From: Nocardioides alpinus
GTDB taxonomy: Bacteria; Actinomycetota; Actinomycetes; Propionibacteriales; Nocardioidaceae
Direction of reading: 5' to 3'
DNA: 64,000 nucleotides
Assembly (NCBI RefSeq): GCF_900112035.1
Contig: NZ_FOKC01000001.1
Location: 186,001 to 250,000, forward strand
Shown: positions 9,441 to 17,900 of the stretch, piece after piece
Layout of the letters: the number at the start of each line of letters is the position of its first letter
How positions within the stretch are numbered: position 1 is the first letter of the stretch
The notes under the pieces: model-generated
Told to the model about the DNA's origin: nothing
Seen by the model: the letters and a program-made list of their open reading frames with translations, nothing else
Databases searched by the model: none
Program-made: the position numbers and the translations under genes

Positions 9441-9813
9441 GGCACTTTCCTTCCGTAGTGGAGCTTTCGACGTCGGTTCCCTCAGCAACACCGATCCGAC
9501 CAAGGGTGAGACTGCAACTCTTTCGAACGCTGGTCGATGAACCTACCGTCGGTCAGATCGCGAGGTCAACCCCCAGAACGGGATGTGGTCACGGGTGGTG
9601 ACTTCCCTCTCGTGGGCCACGACCGCCGTACCGAAGTCGCCGCCCCCGCGGCCGTACTCCTCGTCGATGGCGAGTTGCTGTAGCCAGGCGGCACCGGCGT
9701 AGTCAGAAAGAACCGCGTGCTTAGGAATGCGCCTCGGGAAGGGGCGGGTAGTGCGGTGCGGGCGATGGTCTGGTCGACCCAGGCCAGCGGCCGTGGACGC
9801 GCTTGTGCAGCCC
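9441..9813 (-). promoter_or_regulatory. 373-bp intergenic region with possible promoter of the left carboxylase operon
   Basis: No intact gene. On the minus strand a TTGACC box is followed 18 bp later by TAGGTT (around 9550-9590), a moderate promoter candidate for the ligase operon. An imperfect palindrome TCGAACGCTGGTCGA lies at 9523-9537; its right half resembles the operator half-site GGTCGA found at 29924 and 41540, but its spacing differs by one base. The stretch 9600-9698 holds a dehydrogenase remnant listed separately. Confidence 0.35.
9600..9698 (-). pseudogene. remnant of an acyl-CoA dehydrogenase N-terminal domain
   Basis: Minus-strand translation gives AGAAWLQQLAIDEEYGRGGG followed by DFGTAVVAHERE. 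This closely follows the ACAD N-terminal consensus (AGxxGLLxLxxxEEYGGGGGDF...AVVxEE), but the flanking sequence on both sides does not continue the fold and the frame ends at 9543. I read it as about 33 codons left from a deleted dehydrogenase between the MaoC gene and the ligase operon. Chance similarity of a short stretch is the alternative. Confidence 0.4.
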
Positions 9814-10299
9814 TTACGCGGTCCTCGCTCCGAGGTAGACGGCCGTGGTGACGCGGAGCACGAGCTTGTCGTCCTGGTTGCTGAGTGCGCCTGCGAAGGT
9901 GACGCGGCCGCGATGCTTGTCGGGCTCGAAACGTACATCGTCGATCACGGTGTGCCCCGTAAGGACGTCCCCGGGGCGAACCGGGCGAAGAAACGCCACG
10001 TCATTCATGGCGGCGCCCGCGATGACGCGCCACGGCTGCGTGCGGCTGTCCACCCACAGCCGTTGGTAGATCGAGAGGGTGTGCAGCCCGCTGGCGATGA
10101 GGCCGCCGAACTGGCTCTCGGCTGCCGCGCGAGGGGGATCGAGGTGGAAGAACTGCGGGTCCCACTGCGTCGCGAAAGCGATGATCTCGCTTTCGCAGAC
10201 CGTGTGGGATCCGAGCTGGATCACCTGGCCAGGCGTGAGATCCTCGGCGTGCACAATGTGGCTGTTGTCGTCGGCGGTCGCACCGACGTCCCGGCTCAC
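9814..10299 (-). CDS. MaoC-like (hot-dog fold) dehydratase
   Basis: 161-residue MaoC-like protein, expected to hydrate or dehydrate an enoyl-/3-hydroxyacyl-CoA. Visible hydratase-2 signatures are DPQFFHLDPPRAAAESQFGGLIASGLHTL (about residues 45-75), with the Asp/His pair in the DxxxxH-type motif, and RPVRPGDVLTGHT in the second half. It is the last gene of the long leftward operon, 44 bp after the SDR gene. Together with that SDR (3-hydroxyacyl-CoA dehydrogenase-like) it would complete a beta-oxidation round. Confidence 0.88.
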   Translation of the reverse strand: MSRDVGATADDNSHIVHAEDLTPGQVIQLGSHTVCESEIIAFATQWDPQFFHLDPPRAAAESQFGGLIASGLHTLSIYQRLWVDSRTQPWRVIAGAAMNDVAFLRPVRPGDVLTGHTVIDDVRFEPDKHRGRVTFAGALSNQDDKLVLRVTTAVYLGARTA

Positions 10300-10342
10300 A
10301 GTCCACCGATCCGGGCGACAGAACTCGCGGTGCCTGCGCGGA

Positions 10343-11083
10343 TCATCGAGCTGCCATCCGCATGGACCCGTCGATACGGATAACCTCGCCGTTGAGCATG
10401 CGGTTCTCGATGATGTGGCAGACCAGGTCGGCGAATTCCATCGGGTCGCCCAGCCGCGCCGGGAACGGCACCTGCTGGCCGAGCGACTCGCGTGCCGCGT
10501 GGGGTAGTACCTCGAGCATCGGGGTGAGGAAGAGCCCGGGCGCGATGGCCATGACGCGGATCCCGTGGGTCGCGAGCTCGCGCGCCATGGGCAGCGTCAT
10601 GCCGACGACGCCCGCCTTGGAGGCGGAGTACGCCGCTTGGCCGATCTGGCCGTCGTACGCCGCCCCGGAGGCGGTGTTGACGATCACTCCGCGCTCACCA
10701 TCCGGGCCGGCCTCTCCCTCACTCAGCGCCTTGGCCGCCAGCCTGGCGACGTTGAAGGTGCCGGCGAGGTTCACCTGCAGCACCTTCAGAAACACGTCGA
10801 GCGAGTGCGGCTCACCCTTGGACAGCACCTTGGTTGCTGCCGCGATCCCAGCGCAGCTGACGGCTCCGGCGAAGCCGCCCAGCTCAACCGCAGTATCCAC
10901 AGCGGCCTTGACCTGGGCCGAGTCCGTGACGTCGGTCGGTGCGAAGGTGGCGCCTGCGGGCGCCTCGCCCGTCAGGTCCGCGGCGACTACCTTGGCGCCG
11001 CGCTCGAGAAGCGCCAGCGTGGTTGCCCGGCCCAGTCCAGAGGTGGCGCCGGAGACGAGGAAGGTGCGGTCGGCGAAGTCCAT
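10343..11083 (-). CDS. SDR oxidoreductase, 3-hydroxyacyl-CoA dehydrogenase type II-like
   Basis: 246-residue NAD(P)-dependent short-chain dehydrogenase. TGxxxGxG is present as [10 protein letters not shown] (about 10-19), the acidic residue after strand beta-2 (ADLTG) favours NAD, and the catalytic region reads [21 protein letters not shown] with the Tyr/Lys pair. The sequence from [13 protein letters not shown] through [10 protein letters not shown] matches the HSD17B10-like 3-hydroxyacyl-CoA dehydrogenases better than generic FabG. It lies 2 bp after the BtrH-like gene and just before the MaoC gene. Confidence 0.88.
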   Translation of the reverse strand: MDFADRTFLVSGATSGLGRATTLALLERGAKVVAADLTGEAPAGATFAPTDVTDSAQVKAAVDTAVELGGFAGAVSCAGIAAATKVLSKGEPHSLDVFLKVLQVNLAGTFNVARLAAKALSEGEAGPDGERGVIVNTASGAAYDGQIGQAAYSASKAGVVGMTLPMARELATHGIRVMAIAPGLFLTPMLEVLPHAARESLGQQVPFPARLGDPMEFADLVCHIIENRMLNGEVIRIDGSMRMAAR

Positions 11084-11085
11084 GG

Positions 11086-12183
11086 TCAGGACAGCCTCGC
11101 CAGCTCCGCCGCCGCTGAGCGCATCTCAGCGACTGCCTGGTCCTCGCGGGTGGGTAGCGTCGCGGCGAGCTCGTGGACCCGTCGCCAGCGCTCGAGCGTC
11201 GAACCGTCACTACGCCCCGCCGCAGCCACAGCCGACCACGTGTCGGCGCATCGCAGCAACGCAGTGCCGGCCGTGGCCACCTCAGCGCAGTCGGTGAGTC
11301 GCGCCACCTCGAAGCAGAACGCCGCCTGCAACCGGCGGAACAGGCCACCCCCGGTCCCGGCCTTCTCCACAAAGGCATGGAGCGCGCGGAGCGTGCCATC
11401 GAGTTCCGGTTCCGACATGACTCCCGGCCACTGGCCGACATCCTCGGCGAATGCCGCAACTCCACGGACTCCGGCGGCAGCAACAGCATCCGACGGCAGC
11501 GCCGATGTGTCCGGGATGATCGCGGTCGCCTCTGCTTGCATGTTCTCGACCGAGGCCACGAGTGCCGAAGCCGCGGTCGGACGCAGCTCGGGCAGGATCT
11601 GCGGCCAGTTCACGAAGTACGTCGTGTGCCTCGTGGGCACGGGGAACGACCGCGACGCACGCGCCCGCGCAAGAGCGTCGTAGGGAACTTCTTGCACCTC
11701 GGCTCGGTCGTTGTCCACCACGAACGCCGTCTCGGTGTCGTCGTCGTAGCCGATCACCACGATGTCGTGCCGGCCCATTTGCAGGCGGACATTGAGGTAG
11801 GGCAGCTCGGCGATGTCAGCCCACAACAGGACGGGACGGCCGTGCTGGAGTTCGCGACGGACCCAGTACCAACCGGTCCCGGGATCGTCGGTCCGACGCA
11901 CCTCGACCTCTGCACCTAGCCTCGTAGGAAGGTCTATCTCGAATCCATCACTGCGCCCGACAAGGTAGACGGGCGGGGTGAGCCCGGACATCCGTAGATA
12001 GGTGAAGCCGAGGCCACCGGCCATCCCGAAGACCAGACCTTCGCTCGGCACCTCCTCCCAGCCCAGACCAGCCCACTCCACCAGATCCCTCAGCGCTCCG
12101 GATCCGCAGTGCCCTGCCACCCGGTGGGGATAGTCCAGCAGAATCCGGCGCGGCTCCTGTGCGAGGTTGTCCTGAGTCGTCAT
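11086..12183 (-). CDS. BtrH N-terminal-domain protein (papain-like fold, putative acyltransferase)
   Basis: 365 residues from an ATG at 12183 preceded by GGAGATGCC; the frame is open further upstream, but that part is antisense-like read-through of the dehydrogenase gene. Residues about 20-190 match the BtrH N-terminal domain: [10 protein letters not shown] (candidate nucleophile Cys26), [27 protein letters not shown], and [12 protein letters not shown] (His139) followed by VVDND (Asp157), a plausible Cys-His-Asp set. The C-terminal about 170 residues are helical, like the DUF4872 partner domain. BtrH in butirosin biosynthesis transfers an acyl group from a carrier protein to an amine. No carrier protein or aminoglycoside gene is visible here, so the role in this beta-oxidation operon is open. 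Confidence 0.75.
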   Translation of the reverse strand: MTTQDNLAQEPRRILLDYPHRVAGHCGSGALRDLVEWAGLGWEEVPSEGLVFGMAGGLGFTYLRMSGLTPPVYLVGRSDGFEIDLPTRLGAEVEVRRTDDPGTGWYWVRRELQHGRPVLLWADIAELPYLNVRLQMGRHDIVVIGYDDDTETAFVVDNDRAEVQEVPYDALARARASRSFPVPTRHTTYFVNWPQILPELRPTAASALVASVENMQAEATAIIPDTSALPSDAVAAAGVRGVAAFAEDVGQWPGVMSEPELDGTLRALHAFVEKAGTGGGLFRRLQAAFCFEVARLTDCAEVATAGTALLRCADTWSAVAAAGRSDGSTLERWRRVHELAATLPTREDQAVAEMRSAAAELARLS

Positions 12184-12209
12184 GGCATCTCCTACAGGCC
12201 GTTCTGACG

Positions 12210-13439
12210 CTACTCGACCCGCGCCGCCGCCTGGCGGCGGAGCTCGGACCGGGCGAGCCCGTTCTTGTGGACCTCGTCCGGCCCGTCGGCGAATCGGAGC
12301 GTCCGGATGGAGGCGAACATCGAAGCGAGGGGGAAGTCCTGCGACAGGCCGCCGGCACCATGCACCTGGATCGCCTTGTCGAGGATCCACTCGACCGTGG
12401 CGGGGGTGGCCACCTTGATGGCTTGGATCTCGGCGTGGGAGCTCTTGACGCCGGCAGTGTCCATCAGCCACGCGGTCTTGAGCACCAGCAGCCGCAGCTG
12501 CTCCACCCGCAGGCGAGACTCGGCGATCCAGTCGCGGATGATGCCCTGGTCTGACAGCGGCCTGCCGAAGGCGACACGGTCGTCCGCGCGGGCGCACATC
12601 AGCTCGATCGCGCGCTCGGCGACTCCGATCGACCGCATGCAGTGGTGGATCCGGCCCGGCCCCAGGCGCTTCTGAGCGATGGTGAACCCGTCGCCCTCGC
12701 TGCCCACCAGGTTCCCGGCCGGCACCCTGACGTCGTCGAACGAGAGCTCGCCATGGCCGCCGTGCTCGTGGTCGTCGTACCCCAGGACCGTCAGGCCCCG
12801 GTGGATCCCGAAGCCGGGGGTGTCCCGCTCGACGAGGATCATGGACTGCTGCCGGTGCCGCTCGGCGTCCGGGTCGGTCTTACCCATCACGATGAAGATC
12901 TTTGCGTTGGGGTTCATCGCGCCCGTGATCCACCACTTCCGACCGTTGATCACGTAGTGGTCGCCGTCCCGGACGATGCTGGTCGCAATGTTGGTGGCGT
13001 CGGAGGAGGCGACCGAGGGCTCGGTCATCGCGAACGACGATCGGATCTCGCCGGCGAGCAGCGGCATCAGCCAGCGCTCCTTCTGCTCCTGGTTGGCACA
13101 CATCGAGAGAAGCTCCATGTTGCCGGCGTCCGGAGCGGCACAGTTCATCGCCGCCGGTGCAAGGTGTGGGCTGCGACCCGAGATCTCGGCCAGCACGGCG
13201 TATTGCACATTGGTGAGCCCGGCGCCTTGGTCCCCGGGAAGGAACAGGTTCCACAATCCTCGCCTGCGGGCCTCGGCGCGCAGCTCGCCCATGATCGGTG
13301 CCGAGTCCCACGCCCACCGGTTCTCGAGCTCCTCCAGCTGCTCGTCGAACACGGCCTCGGCCGGATATACGTGCGTCCGCATGAAATCCAGCAGCTCGTT
13401 CTGGAGCTCCTCCGTCCGCGAATCAAGTCCGAAATCCAT
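12210..13439 (-). CDS. acyl-CoA dehydrogenase, ACAD10/11-type
   Basis: 409 residues with the ACAD fold: FAMTEPSVASSDATNI in the middle domain, WWITGAMNPNAK, and a C-terminal segment LRFADGPDEVHKN. The ADGPDEVH signature, in place of the usual EGT, is characteristic of ACAD10/ACAD11 and related bacterial dehydrogenases. In those proteins the ACAD acts after an APH-type kinase domain on 4-hydroxyacyl-CoA. Such a kinase is encoded two genes upstream (14411-15460). The start ATG overlaps the stop of a possible 25-codon frame. Substrate is inferred from context only. Confidence 0.9.
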   Translation of the reverse strand: MDFGLDSRTEELQNELLDFMRTHVYPAEAVFDEQLEELENRWAWDSAPIMGELRAEARRRGLWNLFLPGDQGAGLTNVQYAVLAEISGRSPHLAPAAMNCAAPDAGNMELLSMCANQEQKERWLMPLLAGEIRSSFAMTEPSVASSDATNIATSIVRDGDHYVINGRKWWITGAMNPNAKIFIVMGKTDPDAERHRQQSMILVERDTPGFGIHRGLTVLGYDDHEHGGHGELSFDDVRVPAGNLVGSEGDGFTIAQKRLGPGRIHHCMRSIGVAERAIELMCARADDRVAFGRPLSDQGIIRDWIAESRLRVEQLRLLVLKTAWLMDTAGVKSSHAEIQAIKVATPATVEWILDKAIQVHGAGGLSQDFPLASMFASIRTLRFADGPDEVHKNGLARSELRRQAAARVE

Positions 13440-13512
13440 CAGCTCTTCTCCTTGTGTGCGTTGGGGCCTACGTCCATGAATGGCTCCTTTGCGGATTCCG
13501 ACGAGGTCGTGT

Positions 13513-14286
13513 TCATGTCTGCGGTCCTCCCGCGACGTAGAGGACCTGTCCTGACACGAAGCCGGCGCGCTCGCTGACGAAGAACGACACGGCGTTCGCG
13601 ATGTCGTCGGGCTGGCCGACGCGGCCGACGGGGATCTCCTGGGCTGCGGCGGTCTTGAAGTCCTCGAACGACATGCCGATGCGAGCCGCTGTCGCGGCGG
13701 TCATGTCGGTCTCGATGAAGCCGGGCGCGATCGCGTTGGCGGTGACGCCGAACTTGCCCAGTTCGAGGGCCAGGGTCTTGGTGAACCCCTGGATGCCCGC
13801 CTTGGCGGCGGAGTAGTTGGCCTGCCCTCGGTTGCCCAGAGCTGATGTGCTGGACAGGTTGACGATGCGTCCCCAGCCGGCCTGGGTCATGAACCCCTGG
13901 GCGGCGCGAGCCATCAGGAACGAGCCGCGGAGATGCACGTTGGTCACGGCGTCCCACTCCTCGACGGTCATGCGGAAGAGCAGGTTGTCGCGGATGATGC
14001 CGGCGTTGTTCACCAGGACCGTCGGCTCACCCAGGTGTGCGACGATCTGCTCGACGCCGTACTGGACGGCCTCTTCGTCGCTGACGTCGACGCGGACCGC
14101 CAAGCCACGACCGCCCGCCGCCTCGATCTCATCGACGACGCCCTGACACGCCGACTCGTCGAGGTCGGCCACCGCGACAGCGAGTCCATCGGAGGCCAAC
14201 CGGCGGGCGATGCTCGCGCCGATGCCGCGAGCCGCACCGGTCACGATCGCTATCCGGTTCATCGTGGTGGAGGTGGATGTAGTCAT
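13513..14286 (-). CDS. SDR oxidoreductase, FabG-like
   Basis: 257 residues from ATG 14286, preceded by AGAAGG at 6 bp; an internal ATG at 14262 is possible. Rossmann motif VTGAARGIGASI, cofactor region ADLDES, NNAG at the end of beta-4, and catalytic SSTSALGNRGQANYSAAKAG with Tyr and Lys. It probably oxidises or reduces a hydroxy-/ketoacyl-CoA. It sits between the APH kinase and the ACAD10/11-type dehydrogenase, the position that LvaD (SDR) has relative to LvaA/LvaC in the levulinate operon, so a 4-ketoacyl to 4-hydroxyacyl step is possible. Confidence 0.9.
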   Translation of the reverse strand: MTTSTSTTMNRIAIVTGAARGIGASIARRLASDGLAVAVADLDESACQGVVDEIEAAGGRGLAVRVDVSDEEAVQYGVEQIVAHLGEPTVLVNNAGIIRDNLLFRMTVEEWDAVTNVHLRGSFLMARAAQGFMTQAGWGRIVNLSSTSALGNRGQANYSAAKAGIQGFTKTLALELGKFGVTANAIAPGFIETDMTAATAARIGMSFEDFKTAAAQEIPVGRVGQPDDIANAVSFFVSERAGFVSGQVLYVAGGPQT

Positions 14287-14410
14287 ATGGCACCTTCTGT
14301 GACGTTGACGTTGACGGTGACGACGAAGATCTTCGGAGCGCGGCTCGGACCGCGCCACGGTGCGCGGCTTGGGCGAAGGGCGTCGGCTCTCGCGACGGTA
14401 TCGTCCATGC

Positions 14411-15460
14411 TCACGGGCGCCCGAGTGCTCGGCGGGCAAGCTGCAAGTACGGTTCCACCGCGTCCCCGGGCGAGTCGTGCGCCTGTCCAGGGTCGCCCGC
14501 GGCACGCATCCGGTGGTCGATGCCTGCGGAGACGACGGCGATCTTGTAGTAGGCCAGCGCCATGTGGAAGTCCCAGTGGGCGAGGGTGACGCCGCCTGCG
14601 GCCTCGTACTGCGCAGCAAGGCTCGGCACGTCCGGGAGCCGCGGGCTCGACCACGCACCCGGGGCGCCGAGAATGAGATCGAATCCCGGGTCGCGGTAGG
14701 CGCACATCATCGCCACGTCGGCGATCGGGTCGCCGAGGGTGGACAGCTCCCAGTCCACGACCGCGGCGACCCGCACCCGGTCGGCAGGCGAGTCGGCGCC
14801 CAGGTCCACGATGGTGTTGTCGATGCGGTAGTCACCGTGAACGATGCTGCTGGCGTCCTGTTCGGGTACCGCGGCGGCGAGCCGACGGCTCACGTCACCT
14901 GCCAGCGCGTTCAGCCGATCGACTCCCACGATCTCCCACTGTCCGGACCAGCGCTTGAGTTGACGCTGAGCGTAGCCGCCTGGTCGTCCGAGCCCTGACA
15001 GTCCCACGGCGTCGTAGTCGACGCGGTGCAGGGCGGCGAGCGTCTGCACCAAGCGATCGGCGACAGCGCAGACCGTCGCGTCGTCCAGTTCGTCCAACTG
15101 ATTGCGGGTCTGCACGCACAATCCCGGGACGAACTCCGCGATGGCGAAGGGGGCGCCGATGACGGACTCGTCCTCACACAGGGCCACCGTCGGCGCCACT
15201 GGGACGTCGGTCTGCAGCAGGCTCGCCGTGACGCGATACTCCCTCGCCACGTCATGAGCCGACGGCGTCCGACCGGCGCGAGGCGGAGTGCGCATCACCC
15301 AGCGCCGGTTGCCGTCGGTGAGGAAGTACGTCAGGTTGGAGCGTCCACCGGTGATCAGACGGGAGCTGAGTGGACCGGCCACCAACTCGCCGGCTCCCTC
15401 GATGATCCGCGAGATGGAAGCGAGCTCGGCACTGCTCAGGACCGTCGAAGACGCCCTCAC
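14411..15460 (-). CDS. APH-family phosphotransferase (ACAD10/11 kinase-like)
   Basis: 349-residue aminoglycoside-phosphotransferase-fold kinase. GGRSNLTYFL near residue 38, catalytic loop HGDYRIDN at 208-215 and metal-binding DWELSTLGDP from about 236 are all present, so it is likely active. Members next to acyl-CoA dehydrogenases (N-terminal domain of ACAD10/11, LvaA of Pseudomonas) phosphorylate the 4-hydroxyl of hydroxyacyl-CoAs before elimination. Here the neighbours are SDR and ADGPDEVH-type ACAD downstream and an ACAD pair upstream. GTG start behind GAGAGA. No obvious small LvaB-like partner was found. Drug-resistance function is unlikely given the context. Confidence 0.9.
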   Translation of the reverse strand: MRASSTVLSSAELASISRIIEGAGELVAGPLSSRLITGGRSNLTYFLTDGNRRWVMRTPPRAGRTPSAHDVAREYRVTASLLQTDVPVAPTVALCEDESVIGAPFAIAEFVPGLCVQTRNQLDELDDATVCAVADRLVQTLAALHRVDYDAVGLSGLGRPGGYAQRQLKRWSGQWEIVGVDRLNALAGDVSRRLAAAVPEQDASSIVHGDYRIDNTIVDLGADSPADRVRVAAVVDWELSTLGDPIADVAMMCAYRDPGFDLILGAPGAWSSPRLPDVPSLAAQYEAAGGVTLAHWDFHMALAYYKIAVVSAGIDHRMRAAGDPGQAHDSPGDAVEPYLQLARRALGRP

Positions 15461-15594
15461 GCGATCTCTCGCTCTGCCGGTTCGTTGACCCAGCCGCGGC
15501 GGGGAGACGCTCGCTCGCGGCGTACGGGCGGGCGACGGAACGGGTCGAGTTCGCCCACACTGCTCGACAGTGTGTGGAGCCGCAGATCAACCAT

Positions 15595-16710
15595 CTACCG
15601 ACTCTTCCCAGCGTCTGTCGCCTCGTACGGCAGATCGACCAGGTCGGCGAGTCGGCCCCGGTGCTCGCCCGGATGTCCCAATGCGAGCTGGGCGGCCTTG
15701 GCGCGCTTCAGGTACAGGTGGACCGGGTGTTCCCAGGTCATGCCGATTCCGCCGTGGAGCTGCAGCGCCTCCTCGGCAGCTGTCACGGCGAGGTTGCTGC
15801 AGTAGGACGCGGCGATGGCGGTCGCGACCTCGGCGTCGCTGTCGTCGGCTGCCAGCGCCGCGGCGGCGTACCGGGCCGTTGCCGTGCCCGACTCCACACT
15901 GACGTAGAGATCGGCGAGTCGGTGCTTGAGTGCTTGGAAGCTCCCTACCGGCCGCCCGAACTGCCGGCGTTCGCGCAGGTAGTCCACCGTGCCTGCCAGA
16001 CACCACGAGGCAACACCGACTTGCTCCGAGGCAAGCATCGCGGCGCCCGCGAGAAGGGCTGCGCGCACGCTCGCGGCGGCGTCGCCCCGCACCCGCGAGC
16101 CCGGGGCAGCGTCAAGAACGATGTCCGCGAGCTGTCGGGACATGTCGAGGGAGGGGACTGCTGCAACGATCGCCTCGGACACGGGAACGGCATAGATCGC
16201 CAGCCCGTCGGCCTCGTCTACCGGGATCAGGAGCACGTCCGCCTCGAGCGCTCCGGCGACGCTGGACACGGAACCGGTCACCGTGCCCTCAGTCGCGGCG
16301 AGCCTGGGCACCGGCCCGTACGGCGCGGTGGCGAAGGGCACCGCGAGCGCCGCCGTCGTCACACCCGCCGCCAGCTCGGCCACCACCTGGTGGCCCGACC
16401 CGGTGACGGCGATGGTCGCGACGACGGCACTGGTGAGGAAGGGGACCGGGGCCGCCGCCCTGCCCAGCTCCTCACACACGGTGGCGGCCTCGCGCGCGGA
16501 TGCTCCGAATCCGCCTTCGGCCTCGGGGATCAGGAGACCAGCGAGTCCGAGGTTCTGGGCCAGCGCCCGCCACAGCGGTTCGACGATCGTTCGGTCACCG
16601 TCGTACATGGCGGTCACCGCCGACGGACCCAGGCGGTCCTCGAGCAGGTCCCGGACCGTACGCCGGAGGTCGTCCTCGACGTCGGTGTACAGCAGGTTCA
16701 GCTCAGTCAC
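15595..16710 (-). CDS. acyl-CoA dehydrogenase, beta-type partner of a heteromeric ACAD
   Basis: 371 residues. N-terminal helical domain (GLLIPEAEGGFGAS near 60), shortened middle domain with weak substrate/FAD signatures, and C-terminal LHGGIGMTWEHPVHLYLKRA, typical of the second subunit of actinobacterial alpha2beta2 acyl-CoA dehydrogenases such as ChsE1-ChsE2. Its GTG start overlaps the stop of the preceding ACAD (GTGA at 16707-16710), supporting a 1:1 complex. In such enzymes each subunit supplies part of the FAD and catalytic site. Confidence 0.9.
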   Translation of the reverse strand: MTELNLLYTDVEDDLRRTVRDLLEDRLGPSAVTAMYDGDRTIVEPLWRALAQNLGLAGLLIPEAEGGFGASAREAATVCEELGRAAAPVPFLTSAVVATIAVTGSGHQVVAELAAGVTTAALAVPFATAPYGPVPRLAATEGTVTGSVSSVAGALEADVLLIPVDEADGLAIYAVPVSEAIVAAVPSLDMSRQLADIVLDAAPGSRVRGDAAASVRAALLAGAAMLASEQVGVASWCLAGTVDYLRERRQFGRPVGSFQALKHRLADLYVSVESGTATARYAAAALAADDSDAEVATAIAASYCSNLAVTAAEEALQLHGGIGMTWEHPVHLYLKRAKAAQLALGHPGEHRGRLADLVDLPYEATDAGKSR

Positions 16711-17900
16711 TTCGCCAACTCCCTGAACGGAACGTCACGGTCGACACGGTGCTCCGGCGGCAGACCGAGCACGCGTTCGGCAACGATGTTGAGCAGGATC
16801 TCCGAAGTGCCGCCCTCGATCGAGTTGCCCTTCGCTCGCAGGTAGCGATACCCCGGACCGCGTCCGAGGAAATCGACCTCCAGCGGGCGCCGCAACGTCC
16901 AGTCGTCGTAGCGCAGGCCCTCTTCACCGAGCAGCTCGAGCTCCAGACCGCTGAGTCGCTGGGCGAGCCGTGCGAAGGACAGCTTCATCGCCGCGCCCTC
17001 CGGGCCCGGCTGACCCACCGCGAGCTTCTGGCGCAGTCGCTGACCGGTCAGGCGAGCCGCCTCCGACTCCACCCAGAGCTCCATCAGGCGGCCGTGCAGG
17101 TCGGGCCGCCGCCGGGCGGGGTTGGCCCGCCACGACTTCGCGACCACTCCGACCATGCCGCTCTCGCGCGGCACCGGTCCCCCGCCGATGGCGACACGCT
17201 CGTTGTTGAGCGTCGCATTGGCGACCTTCCACCCCTCGCCGACGGCCCCGAGGCGCTGGGAGTCGGGAATCCGGACGCCGGTGAGGAACACCTCGTTGAA
17301 CTCGGACTCCCCGGTGATCTGCCGAAGTGGGCGCACCTCGATCCCGGGGTCGGTCATGTCGCAGATGAAGTAGGTCAGGCCCGCGTGCTTGGGAACGTCG
17401 GGGTCGGTGCGTGCAAGCAGGATGGCGAGCTGGGCGTTCTGCGCCGACGACGTCCACACCTTCTGGCCGTCGACGACCCACTGCTCACCGTCTCGAACGG
17501 CTCTCGTGGCAACCGCGGCGAGGTCCGACCCGGCGCCGGGCTCGCTGAACAGCTGGCACCAGACCTGCTCGCCTGTCCACAGCGGACGCAGGAAGGTGTC
17601 GAGCTGGTCCTCGGTTCCGTAGGCCATCAGGGTCGGGGCGGCCATGCCGAGCCCGATCACGTTGATCCGCGGATGGTTGTCGGGGGCGCCCGCCTCGGCG
17701 AACCTGGCGTCCACCTGCTGCTGCAAGTCCGGCGCGAGGCCGAGTCCACCGCGACCTATCGGGAAATGGACCCACGCGAGGCCCGCGTCGAAGCGAGCGC
17801 GCAGGAACTCGACGCGGTCGGTGGTCACGGGGTCGTGCTCGGCCAAGAAGGTCGTGACCTTCTCGGACAGCTTGTCCGCGACATCGGTCTGGGTGTTCAT
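16707..17900 (-). CDS. acyl-CoA dehydrogenase, alpha-type partner of a heteromeric ACAD
   Basis: 397 residues: HFPIGRGGLGLAP-like N-domain, QLFSEPGAGSDLA for FAD/substrate contact, WVVDGQKVWTSSA, and C-terminal KGNSIEGGTSEILLN, where the Glu of EGGTSE is in the usual catalytic position. Start ATG 17900 with GGAGGAGCG upstream and an ATGA overlap with the MBL gene. Pairing with 15595-16710 resembles FadE/ChsE-type heterotetramers used on bulky side-chain acyl-CoAs. Confidence 0.92.
   Translation of the reverse strand: MNTQTDVADKLSEKVTTFLAEHDPVTTDRVEFLRARFDAGLAWVHFPIGRGGLGLAPDLQQQVDARFAEAGAPDNHPRINVIGLGMAAPTLMAYGTEDQLDTFLRPLWTGEQVWCQLFSEPGAGSDLAAVATRAVRDGEQWVVDGQKVWTSSAQNAQLAILLARTDPDVPKHAGLTYFICDMTDPGIEVRPLRQITGESEFNEVFLTGVRIPDSQRLGAVGEGWKVANATLNNERVAIGGGPVPRESGMVGVVAKSWRANPARRRPDLHGRLMELWVESEAARLTGQRLRQKLAVGQPGPEGAAMKLSFARLAQRLSGLELELLGEEGLRYDDWTLRRPLEVDFLGRGPGYRYLRAKGNSIEGGTSEILLNIVAERVLGLPPEHRVDRDVPFRELAK

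Noticed and set aside
9523-9537. TCGAACGCTGGTCGA as a fifth operator copy
   Set aside because: One base shorter and only the right half fits, so not counted in the regulon.
13439-13516. 25-codon frame (MNTTSSESAKEPFMD...) ending in an overlap with the ATG of the ACAD at 12210-13439
   Set aside because: Too short to support as a gene; probably just the spacer between two genes, although a coupling leader cannot be excluded.
14299-14325. Tandem ACGTCA/GTCAAC-like hexamers upstream of the SDR gene
   Set aside because: Only a few imperfect copies and no link to a promoter or known site.
14411-15460. Aminoglycoside resistance kinase
   Set aside because: Fold is shared, but the position between SDR and ACAD genes and likeness to ACAD10/11 kinases argue for a CoA-pathway role.
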